A DNA stretch of 64,000 nucleotides from Membranipora membranacea (taxonomy: Eukaryota > Bryozoa > Gymnolaemata > Cheilostomatida > Membraniporidae): assembly GCA_914767715.1 (NCBI GenBank), contig OU612065.1:10848001-10912000 (forward strand). Direction: 5' to 3'. Of this stretch, positions 45,733 to 55,792 are shown piece by piece. A program made the translations under genes and the position numbers. The notes beneath the pieces were generated by a model. That model did not search any database. It was not told the origin of the DNA and saw only the letters and a program-made list of their open reading frames with translations. Every line of letters begins with the position of its first letter. Position 1 is the first letter of the stretch.

Positions 45733-46422
45733 ATGGACAATAAATTTGGAAGGAGCGTTAAGACTCCAGTGTTTAGCATGGAGAATGGTGCTGAGTTGGA
45801 ATGTTGGAGGAAGTCTATCAGACGTTTTGAAATAGCTGTGATTGGTGCAGGGTTGAGATACAAGGACAGTGATGGAACTAGGTCCAGGAGAAAGGCAGAA
45901 GATAGTCAAATAGAGAAGTTTGAAATAGAGCAGAGAAAAGCGGCATTACGGCTAGAGAGCATGGGGGAGTATGGTATGAACATCTTTGAGACATGGGATG
46001 GTGATATGGATGCCATGCAATATGAGCAACTGAAAGTGGCGTTTGACAACCATTTTGCAAGCAGAGAAAACATAGTCGCGACCAGACACAGGTTCTTGTG
46101 TATGGAGCAGAGGAGAGATGAGAGATTAGACAAGTATATAGAAAAGGTAGAAAGGAGTGGCAGTACATGCAGTTGGGGCGGATTGGAAGAAGAGATGAAC
46201 ACCCTTATTGTTATCAAAGGAATGCATGTAGATAAGATAAGAGGTGAGCTGCTGTTGAAAAAGGAGTTAACTTTAGACAAGATGAAAAACGTGTGCAGTA
46301 GATATGAATCAGCCCAGGCTGCAGCCAAAATTATCAAGTCAGGAGAATCTAAGCCTGTTTCAGAAGTTGACCTAGTTGAAGTCAGGAGAACTCAACAGTT
46401 GATAAAGAGCAAGCAGATATAG
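45733..46422 (+). CDS. Gag of the second Gypsy element
   Basis: 229 codons from ATG 45733 (context ACATGG) to UAG 46420-46422. The frame is also open upstream into the LTR but without a better start. The sequence is typical of the retrotransposon Gag central region: AELECWRKSIRRFEI near residue 20, GMNIFETWDGD near 75, then FASRENIVATRHRFL and a helical segment ending LLKKELTLDKMKN. The RNA-binding knuckles lie downstream in a different phase, so Gag is shortened or a frameshift separates them. Confidence 0.75.
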   Translation: MDNKFGRSVKTPVFSMENGAELECWRKSIRRFEIAVIGAGLRYKDSDGTRSRRKAEDSQIEKFEIEQRKAALRLESMGEYGMNIFETWDGDMDAMQYEQLKVAFDNHFASRENIVATRHRFLCMEQRRDERLDKYIEKVERSGSTCSWGGLEEEMNTLIVIKGMHVDKIRGELLLKKELTLDKMKNVCSRYESAQAAAKIIKSGESKPVSEVDLVEVRRTQQLIKSKQI

Positions 46423-47030
46423 ACAGGGTTGGAGCAAGTAATTTTAGTTCAGGATTCAGAGATTGTGGAGGTAGCAGAGGCCGGGGCAGAGGCCGGGGTT
46501 GTTGGACATGTGGACGCTACGGGAGTCATGATTACAGATCGTGTGCGGAGAAGGTGAGGAATGAGAAAGGAGAAAAGAGTGGTCAAAGAGAGGCCCCAAA
46601 ATGTTACGTGTGTTGAGAGCCTTCGCACATAGCTAAATTCTGTCCGAACAAGTTTGCAGGCAGAGAAACAGGAAAAGGGGTGATAAATGCTGTAGCAGGA
46701 TACTCCAGCGATGAATTGTTTTGACTAGGGAGGAAGAAAGACAATGAATTTGAAATCAAGCTGAGATCTTCTAAGAAGATGGTTAAATTCATTGTGGATA
46801 CTGGAGTGGATGTGACAGTTGTCAACAGGGAGACGGCGCAGAGGCTAGGATTAGATATGCGCCCGACTCGACGTGATTTTAGAGGAGCAGATGGGAGTAA
46901 ATTAAAGATTCACTTCAAGGCTTACCTTCACCTTATCTCTGTATGAGGTCAAGAAGTAAGAGGTAAAGCGTACATCCTAGAAGAGGCACGTTACAATTTA
47001 CTAGGAGAGCCAGAGATTCGGAAGTTCAAA
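46423..47030 (+). pseudogene. Nucleocapsid knuckles and protease region of the second Gypsy element
   Basis: An RG-rich stretch (RGRGRGRG) precedes a knuckle CWTCGRYGSHDYRSC, then a second one, CYVC...PSHIAKFC, interrupted by UGA 46614-46616 inside the motif. The protease follows with IVDTGVDVTVVN, where the usual Ala after DTG is Val. Two more UGA codons (46722 and 46944) interrupt the same phase. The region runs in phase into the RT. Confidence 0.75.
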
Positions 47031-48380
47031 TTGGTGAAGACAATAAGGAGCATTAGCGAGGAGGTAGAGTTGAAACATCCTAAGTTATTCGGTAAATTGG
47101 GAGTATTACCTGATGTGTTCAAGATAAAAATCAAGGAGGGCGCAGATCCGTTGTGCTTGAACGTCCCACAAAGGTTACCTATAGGATTGAGAAAGGCCAG
47201 AAAGGATGAGTTAGAAAGGATGGAGGAGTTGGGTGTTATAGAGAAGGTAGAGAAGCCAACTTCTTGGTGTTCTGGCATGGTGGTAGCCCCTAAATCTAAT
47301 GGAAAGGTCAGAATATGCGTTGATCTGACCCAACTGAATAAGAGTGTGATGAGGGAGACATATCCATTACCCCATCTGGAAGACACCCTTGCATCGTTAG
47401 AAGGCAGTCGATACTTTATCAAGATGGATGCAAACTCAGGATTCTGGCAGATTGATTTGGCGGAGGAGTCACGAAAGTATACCACTTTTAAAACACCTTT
47501 TGGTCGTTATCAATACCTGAAAATGCCGTTTGGAATTTCGGCTGCACCGGAATTTTTCCAAAGGCAAATGAACAAAATATTTGAGGGACTAACAGGAGTG
47601 ATGTGTAGGATGGACGATATTTTGGTTGTTGGAAAGAGCAAGGAGGAGCATGATGCAAGATTAGTGGAAGTTCTGAAGAAAGTCAAAGAAGCGGGGATGA
47701 CATTAAACAAAGAGAAGTGTGTATTCGGAGTTCAGGAAGTAAAATTTCTGGGGCACATACTGACTAAGAAAGGTATAGGAGTGGACCCGGAGAAGGAGAG
47801 GGCCATCCGCGAGATGCCGGCACCGACTGATAGGAAGGGGTTGCAGACATTTTTAGCTATGGTGAACTACTTGGGTGGATTCAGCCCTCTCATATTACAA
47901 GTAGAGGTGCCTCTGAGAGAATTAGACAGGAAAAAGAATGATTGGATATGGCTAGAGATACATCAGAGCAGTTTTGATAAGGTTAAGGAGCTGATTACAT
48001 CTTCTTCGTTGTTGGCTTTGTTTGACTACAATAAAAGTCACAGGGTAACAGCTGATGCCAGTTGTCATTCTCTGGGGGCAGCGCTGTTACAGGATCAGGG
48101 AGATGGAGAGTGGAAACCAGTGGCTTACGCCTCTAGGAAGCTCACAGATGCTGAAAAGAGATATGGTCAAATTGAGAAGGAAGCCCTGGTGATCACATGG
48201 GTATGTGAAAAATTCAACTTTTATCGAGTTGGAAGACAATTTGAAGTAGAGACAGACCACAAGCCATTGATTCCTCTGCTTGGGTCTAAGGATTTGTCAG
48301 AACTGCCGCTGAGGATTCAACGATTTAAGATGAGACTTATGAGATATGGCTATAAAATTTTCCATACGGCTGGGAGTTAA
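47031..48380 (+). pseudogene. RT and RNase H of the second Gypsy element
   Basis: 449 codons are open up to UAA 48378-48380. RT motifs in order: GKVRICVDLTQLNKS, RYFIKMDANSGFWQIDL, TPFGRYQYLKMPFGI and active site CRMDDILVVG (both aspartates kept). Next come KFLGHILTKKGIGVDPEK and RNase H with VTADASCHSLGAALL, EKEALVITW and VETDHKPLI. This part looks catalytically complete, the best-preserved enzyme segment of the window. The sequence immediately after the stop continues the same protein. Confidence 0.88.
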
Positions 48381-49655
48381 ATGTTTATTGCTGATTTACT
48401 CTCAAGGCCACCAACCGAACAAGAAGTAGCTAGGATAGCAAGGGCGGAAATGCACATTAGGACTTTGATATCTGCAGAAGGAGATGCGTTGGTGGAAGAG
48501 ATAAAGAGACATGCCAAAGTAGATGAAGATTATCAGGTGATTTTGAAGGCTATGAAAGAGGGGTGGCCAAGAACAGTAAAGGGAGAGCTGAAGAAGGTGA
48601 AGGGCAACATGGATTTTCTGAGTGAGAAAGACGGCCTAATTGTGATGAACTCCAGACTGTACATTCCTACAGCAATGCGCGAGAACATGCTGCTGCGCTT
48701 ACATTCCGGTCACCAGGGTATGGTCAAAGCGTACCGCAGGAGTCAAGACTCGGTATGGTGGCCGTCTATAAGAAAGGAGATTATTGAGATGGTAGAAGAA
48801 TGCCCGAAATGTAGTAAAAATTTAGATGAATGAGGGATCTTCCATTACACCAAACGGAGCTCCCGGTGGATTGAAGTTGTAGAGATGAGTGGACAAACAG
48901 GGGCGGAATTGGCCAAGAAGTTCAGGCGAGTTATTGGGAGGTATGGAGCCCCAGATAGGATAAGGACGGACAATGGCCCTTGTTATGTTTCTAAAGAGTG
49001 GAGAGATTTGATCGAAGAATACAGCGTTATCCATGTTACTAGTAGCCCACACCATCATGAGGCTAACGGTCTGACAGAGAGGAGTGTGGAGACTATTAAA
49101 GGACTTTGGAATAAGGAAGAAGATAAGAATAAGGCCCTGATGGCATATCGTACCACCCCACTAGAGAGCAGCTGCAGAACAGACGAGCTTCTATTAGGCA
49201 GGAGAATGCGGAACAAATTACCTATCCAGCATCAGAAGGCATGTGATACTGAGGGCTTTAGAAAACGAGACACTACTTTAAAGGAGAGACAGAAGAAGAA
49301 CTTTGACAAATCGAGGAGAGCTTCAGATTCCGCAGATTTACAAGAGGGTCAGACAGTATGGGTTAAAATTAGTCACGCAGACAAGGGCAAGAGAGGCATT
49401 CTGAAATACAAGGCCGAAGAGCCCAATAGCTATTGGATTGAGACAGACAAAAGACTTGTGAGAAGGACTAGGAAACATTTACGAATATTGCCGAAGGATG
49501 ACATAGAAGGTGGTGAGGAGAGTCCAGCAGATGAGGACGACAACCGAGATCAAGGGAGAATAGAGATAGAACGAAAAATCCAGCCAAGTGCCCCTAGGCC
49601 ACCAAGAACAAGAAACGCTAAGAAGGTCAAAAACCCTGATTATGTGTGGTACTAG
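48381..49655 (+). pseudogene. Integrase of the second Gypsy element, internally deleted
   Basis: Frame 48381-48833 carries the end of RNase H (FIADLLSRPP) and the integrase zinc domain (SGHQGMVKAYR ... CPKC), then stops at UGA 48831-48833. The same phase continues to 49655 with the catalytic core from SSRWIEVVE, RTDNGPCY (second Asp) and HEANGLTERSVE (Glu). The segment that should hold the first catalytic Asp is missing between the zinc domain and SSRWIEVV, so an in-phase deletion of some tens of residues is inferred. The tail is acidic then basic (PRPPRTRNAKK). Confidence 0.82.
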
Positions 49656-49749
49656 AATCATTTGCGTTGAGAGGGAGTAATAGCAGAAGGAGTATTAGAT
49701 AGGAATGGAATAGATAGGAAGGGAACAGGTCAGTTAGGGACCTGAGAGA

Positions 49750-49842
49750 GAGTGCGTAGTATTAGCCAGGAAGGATAGAAGAGTGCGTAGTATTAGCAAG
49801 GAAGGATAAAAGAGTGCGTAGTATTAGCCAGGAAGGATATAC
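49750..49842 (+). repeat. 31-bp tandem repeat, three copies
   Basis: GAGTGCGTAGTATTAGCCAG plus GAAGGATA and three more bases repeats at 49750, 49781 and 49812 with one or two differences. It lies between integrase and the 3' LTR of the second Gypsy element. Confidence 0.85.
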
Positions 49843-49972
49843 GAGTAAGAAGAATACTAGTAACAAGGTTTAAGGGATATTAGACAGGAACACTTATACA
49901 CTATATAGATTCCTACTACCAGGACTTCGGTATCAGTTATATTACCCACAACAAGGACTATCAATAACAATA

Positions 49973-49988
49973 TAGAAAGAGAAGAGGA
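49973..49988 (+). promoter_or_regulatory. Polypurine tract of the second Gypsy element
   Basis: A GAAAGAGAAGAGGA run ends directly at the TG opening the 3' LTR, the expected plus-strand primer position. Confidence 0.7.
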
Positions 49989-50267
49989 TGTAGTGCAAGG
50001 CATTATAGACTGCAAGTTGTAAATAGAGAATGGATTACACTCAAAGAAAACTAAGCGAGGTTGCAGAGCTGGCAATTATAAAACTAGACAAATAGGGAAA
50101 GACAGATAAGAGTGCTGCATAAGAACTCGGGCTACATCCGGGAATGCGCAGGAAAGAGGCATTAATAATCACGCTGGCTTAGAGAGGGGAAGAGAATAAG
50201 GGAAGACAAAGAAGTTGTACCAATACTGGACACCTCAGTATATCTCATGTCAGTTGAATACACTTCA
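49989..50267 (+). repeat. 3' LTR of the second Gypsy element, with insertion
   Basis: 279 bp, equal to the 5' LTR except four substitutions and an extra 69 bp at 50027-50095. The insert matches a segment of the LINE at 51095-51160 and is flanked by a duplicated AAATAG. Confidence 0.9.
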
Positions 50268-50408
50268 ACTTGATTGGTATTTCATTATTGTAAAGGCTCT
50301 TTTTATTGGCCTATTTTAATCATTCGTCTGCTTCCTTTTTGTTAGTTGTATATTAGATGTTAAACAAAGAAGATGCTTTGTTTAATAAATTAAGAATAAA
50401 TAAACTTG

Positions 50409-50873
50409 TTAGCTTAGGGTTTTAAAGCTAGCACAACCTAATAGATGTCCAATCCATGTACAGCTCACTGTCCTGATGGTTTCTTCCACTGCTCTCAATC
50501 CTCTTCCTCCTTCCTTTCTTGCCAAATAAAGCCTTGCCACATAAGCCCTCCGGTGTAGCGCTCTGTTTATAATCATCAGTTCTCTGGTTTTTCTGTCCAT
50601 AATCTCAAGCTCTTCTTTTGTCCAGTCAAGTATTCCTCCAGAGTATCTGAGGAAAGCAACCGCCCTTGTGTTTACTGCTTTGATGACGTTTCCTCCATTA
50701 AGCTTTGATTCCAATAGTAGACTTAATCTTCTGTAATACTCTTTCCTTACTTTCTCCTTTATCTCTTTCATTCTGATGTCGTCAGCTTCCAGCACCCCCA
50801 AGTACTTGTAGTCCTGTTCTCCTCGAGTTAGTTTGCGCCAGGGTAGGCTGCACCTAACTGGTGCTCTGTGCAT
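50409..50873 (-). pseudogene. LINE fragment, post-RT (thumb) part
   Basis: A 155-codon minus-strand frame contains KYLGVLEADDIRMKEIKEK, then KLNGGNVIKAVNTRAVAFLR, GGILDWTKEELEIMDRKTRE and ARKEGGRGLRAVEE. This is the region after the RT catalytic core of the LINE family whose C-terminal piece lies at 45330-44450. The frame ends in unrelated sequence at 50409. Upstream of 50873 it is cut off by the plus-strand LINE. Confidence 0.8.
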
Positions 50874-53726
50874 TTAGTTGATTACGCTACTAAAATCTTG
50901 GACTATAACTGTGAAAACATCCACTCATATATGTTGGATAAACATACTAGCTATAGCAGAGTAGATATACTCAACTTAAAAAACTGCAACAGCAATGTAT
51001 TTCAAATTATCAACAAACAGATCTTAGACATTATATCTCAAACTTGTGCAATTAAAGGATTAGCAACTAACAGCAGACAATACACAACAACTAAGAATGG
51101 ATTACACTCAAAGAAAACTAAGCGAGGTTGCAGAGCTGGCAAACATAAAACTAGACAAATCACTCAACAATCAACACCAGATCCAATACCTGCACCGAGT
51201 GCTAAGAAAACTTCACAGAGCCATCCTGCCGTTCAATACATAAACTGTAGGTCACATAATAACAACAACAACATTCCAGTACCGCTAATAAAGAAAAGTA
51301 ATGTCACCCACACACCCAGCCTGCTCTATACTAATTGCAGGTCGTGAAACACTTGGAAACTTGCAGAATTGGAGGCTTATGCTCAAATACACAAACCAAC
51401 CATCATTTGTCTAACAGAGACATGGCTTAACGATGACAAACAGCAAACTGTTAATATCGATGGATATAAAACCCACTTTTGCCACAGGACAAATAGAATA
51501 GGAGGAGGTGTAGGGATTTTCTTGCATGACCATCTCTTACAAATATAACAGAATATGGACCTGCAATAGAACTGTCACCAATCAGTAATAATGACCACTG
51601 CTGTGTTCTTATCAATAGCAGTCGAGCCAAAAAGCCAGCTAAGTATATTCGCGCAACCAAAAGAGTAGTGCTCTTAGACCTAGCAAAACAAGATTGGAAT
51701 GCCGTACTATCAGCTACAACAGTCCACTCTGAAGTGGAAGCTCTCCATCATATAATAAACCAAATCTTAGATCGGCATTGCCCGTTTAAAACAGTTAAAC
51801 TGAGAGCAGATCAACCAGGATGGATGACTAACCATCTCCGCGACCTAATAGAAAGCAGAGATAGAGCCTTCAGAAAGAAAAAGAAAACTCTGTGGCGTAG
51901 CCTTAGATCCAAATTGCAAAGGGCGGTAAGAGCAGCCAAACAAGACTATGTCCAAGAACCTCTTAACAGCCAGCAAACTACCAAGCAGTGGTGGAACACG
52001 CTCAACTCCATCACTAAACCTCAAAAGCCAGAAACAAACTGCGCCCCCATCATAGATGGTCTGCCTATGTTTCCCCAGGTCTTCTGTGATCGATTAAATG
52101 CGTATTATGCTAGTGTTGGAGGTGATTACATTGACAGCCCTGAGAATCCAAATCTACCAGCAAATGCTACTGCACTTGACCCTCTGAGCCTTGGTGAGAT
52201 CAAATTATTGTTAAATAGACTAAACAGCAGTAAAACCACACCTACAGAGGATTTTCCAACATGGGTGTCAGCTGATGGCTCTGAGGATATATGCGTGCCA
52301 CTACAAAATATAATAAACACAATGATGACATCAACATGGAGTTCCCACGTAAGTGGAAACGGGCGCAGATCAAGCCTATCCCTAAAATCTCTGCACCAAC
52401 TCAAATGAAAGATTACCGCCCATCTCACTGCTGTTTCACCTTGGCAAACTGTCAGAAGAAGTTATTATAAATAAAATGAAGAGTAAGCTGACAGAGATAG
52501 TTGAAACAAATCAATACGCCTACCAACCAAACATCGGCACTGTTGACGCTCTGATACAACTATCGGACGACTTCAGCAAGGACCTAGATATAGCTAGCAC
52601 TAAGTTCATCCAGCTGGCAGGTGCTGACTTCTCTAAAGCCTTCGCAAGGCTACAACCAAACCTACTAGTCAACAAAATGAGGGGACATTGCTTCAATGAG
52701 AATATAACGACACTAGTTGCTGACTTCCTATCTGATCGCTTCCAGTCTGTTAGATTCAGCTCCAACCACTCATCTTCATTCATCCAATCAAATGTTGGTA
52801 CACCACAGGGTACGAAATTAGGGCTGATACTATGGCTTATTTATAGTAATGATTTATGTATTCCAAATTTTTCTCATGTCAAGTATGCCGATGACATTTC
52901 TTTTTACACTGCTGTATCAAACCCCAATGACTCAAGCGCAATATTGCCTGCATTAGACGCTACTCAAAGATGGGCTGAGGAAAACCCTATGCTTCTAAAT
53001 GCAAACAAGACAGTTATTATGAATATTTCTTTGCCAACCCGTCATAACTTATTAGAGGCGGTTCAGATTGAATGCACATCTTTGCAGCCACAGTCATCAG
53101 TTAAATTTTAAGAGTTTTTGTTGACAAAAAACTAAATTTTAACAAGCACATTGATTGCCTGATATCTAAATGTAAAACTCGCCTGTTTTTAATGCGTAAA
53201 CTGAAATTAATTGGTCTAAATGTTGAAGGTCTGAAATTTTTGTTACACTACAAACATTCGTTCCATCATGTGCTATGTCACTCCAGCACTCTATACTTTT
53301 TTGTCTGAGCACGACAAATTAAGGCTTGAAAGGGTACAAAAGGCTACATTGAGAGTTCTCCTCCCAGAATTTAATTATGAGGAACGCTGCTTAGCTTTGC
53401 AACTTAACAACCTCAATGATTTTAATATGTTCTCAATCTGTGCTAATCATTTCAGTAGTATTTTAAGAAACGAGTCTCATGCTTTGTACAATCGTATCAT
53501 TTTTTAATACCAATCAAAGAGTATCATCACTTAATGCCTATAAATTCAGGCCCAGACGCAGCCGTACCACTAAACGCCAGTGCAGTTTATTTAATTACTT
53601 CATGAATTTTTACAACAACAATTTTATGTACCACTGAGTTACACCAAGAGCTGTCATATACATACATTTCTTCATCATCCTCGCCATGATACCGTATGTA
53701 AAAATACAAATCAATCAATCAATCAA
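50868..53726 (+). pseudogene. CR1/L2-type LINE copy with endonuclease, RT and simple 3' tail
   Basis: The N-terminal part (50868-51347) is basic and low in complexity and stops at UGA 51345. The same phase continues with endonuclease sequence LAELEAYAQIHKPTIICLTE and GGGVGIFLHDHL. The middle of the endonuclease is deleted near 51550. The linker (51668-52408, containing KQWWNTLNSITKP) and RT (52476-53111) follow: AGADFSKAF, NVGTPQGTKLGLILWLIYSNDL and catalytic YADD. A C-terminal piece (53268-53507) has RLERVQKATLRVLLPE. The copy ends in (TCAA)n at 53711-53726, like the microsatellite tails of CR1/L2 elements. Several frame breaks make it inactive. Confidence 0.85.
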
Positions 53727-53734
53727 AAACAACT

Positions 53735-54618
53735 AAATCCTTAGAAACATCCAGCACTTTCTCTGCACTCTAGGCAAAAATAAACATCAAATCCTACTCT
53801 CCTATTATAGTTGGCTGTTTGTACCATCCACCTAATGCTGAGCAGTCAAAAACACAACACTTCCTGTTGACTACACTACTGAAATGGCATAAGAAGTACC
53901 CAGCGTCAAAATTCCTCATAACTGGTGATTTTAATAAATTACCTGTAGAAGATCTATTGGAACAGTTCAACCTTCATGACCTGGTTAATTTCCCTACCCG
54001 AGAAAACAACAAACTAGACCTTGTGTTAACCGATGTAGAGGAATACAATGCAGCTGAAAAATAATCTCCACTCGGCGACAATGATCACTGCTGTGTACTC
54101 GTGAAATGTCAGCCAGCAAAATGCAAATGTTACAGCCCAGTAAAAAACCACCTCATCACTCCAGGTCGCAAGAATCAGTTTCTGGTATCATTAGCACAAC
54201 ATGATTGGAGTAATGTTCTCAACGAGCAAAATGTTCACAAACAGGCTGTGAATCTGCACAAATCTATTGATCAGCTCCTTAATAAAATTGTCCGTACCAG
54301 ATTAAAAAACAGCGACAGGACAAGCCGCCCTGGATAACTGCAGACATTGAGAAAACCATCGCAGCCAGGGACAAAGCATACAACAAAGGCAGTTCTGGTT
54401 ACAAGCAGCTCAAGTCGACGGTTCAGCAAATGATTAGAACTAGCAAGAGGAAGTTTGTAAGCAAACAGCTGAATGACAACAAATATGCTAAAAAGTGTTG
54501 GGCAACTGTAAAAAAACTCACAACCAACAACCAAAACAGCCATTCAACCAATTCAACAACAGTCATAGAAGATAAATGCCTATCTGACTGTGATGTACTC
54601 AGTGACTTATTGAATTGA
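53735..54618 (+). pseudogene. Second CR1/L2-type LINE fragment (endonuclease and linker)
   Basis: Begins after the tail of the preceding LINE. Frames 53819-54064, 54101-54337 and 54430-54618 encode endonuclease sequence with the GDFNKLPVEDLLEQFNLHDL block, LDLVLTDVEEYN, then DNDHCCVLVK and a linker with CWATVKKLTTNNQ. It is related to, but not identical with, the first copy and includes just the endonuclease portion missing there. UAA at 54062 and phase changes break it, and the RT is absent. Confidence 0.8.
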
Positions 54619-54639
54619 TTGATTGAAAGTCATTGTCCA

Positions 54640-55792
54640 GGCTTGGTGGTTGAATTACTATTTAATCCACGAAATGAATGAAAAAAATCATGAATTTCAT
54701 AAAAAATGATGAAATGTTGGCAAAAAATTATCTTTTAACCAGATGACTCAATGAAAATGCACTTCTACAAATGCTATAAGCGTCAAATTTTTTTGCTAAC
54801 CACATTATGACGATATCAATATAAGAATCATTTTGGGTCACTCTATCGCTATTTCCCTTCATTTAATGCAGCATTTCTTAAAATTTATTCTCAGTTTTCT
54901 CATTTAAACTGTTGATGCAAGCTGACATGCTACATTTATTCTCTATTGAATAGAATCAGGCACAGCATATAAATGATTCTTTTGTTTAACAAAAGTTGAA
55001 TCAATGAAAAAGCATTGAATTGTATAGATGCCTCACACTCAGCACAATACAATGATACAATATTAATATTACAATGAAGATTTGATGTGAACCTGTAGTC
55101 TTGTCTTCTAACATGACATCACTTAAAATAATATCAGATTATGAGCATTGAATGCTGACTTACATTATTGTTCTTATATGAAGATGGCACCCATATTTAA
55201 TTGTGAAAGCAGAATATAAAAAGTACTTAGGTATGATAGAAAATCCAGTAATTTTAGAAACCTCCACATGACAGAGAATAATTATTAGGATTCTAAAACA
55301 GGGACCGGCAGATGTATTCAGTATTTTACCTGAGTCATTTCAGTACACATGAAGGAGGTTAATGTGATCACAGTACACTCTTAATTTTTTTAATACCTAT
55401 AAAATAATTGGTCAAGTCTTATGAGCTTGCCTGTTCCAACTTCAGGCCACCATGTTTCATTATCTTGCCCAGATCATAACCTTACAGCAAATTTACACAT
55501 CAAGCAACACTATTAGCACTGATAATATTATAAGGATTTCAAACTTCTAGACTCTAGTGTTTTGTCAGATCAGGGAAACACATTTCTTCTCAGCTGTTAA
55601 CACTTGAATACAAATTTTTTAAATGTATTGTGTACTGTGTATTGCCAGCGTTTCAAATAGGCCCAATGTGATAGATTAACCATAACAATCACTATGTTTC
55701 CATGTTTCGATTTCGGGCACCGAATGAGTTGTCCGCTCCCGATTTGATTGGAATCTGTACTGTTCCTATGAGGCGTATGATCTAAAGAGGTC
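54640..55792. other. Gene-free stretch
   Basis: No gene or strong repeat recognised. AT-rich sequence upstream of the transposase gene, where a promoter and a left terminal repeat would be expected. Neither could be pinned down. Confidence 0.5.

Larger units (their letters stand above)
45393..50267 (+). mobile_element. Second Gypsy/Ty3-type LTR retrotransposon, decayed
   Basis: 4,875 bp with short LTRs (45393-45602 and 49989-50267), TGTAGTG...CACTACA ends, a tRNA-Leu primer site and a purine tract. Order is Gag, zinc knuckle, protease, RT, RNase H, integrase. From about 46430 to 49655 pol stays in one phase but is cut by UGA at 46614, 46722, 46944 and 48831 and UAA at 48378. Flanking pentamers ACATG and ACTTG differ by one base and may be the target duplication. 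It seems to have landed in a minus-strand LINE. Confidence 0.9.
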
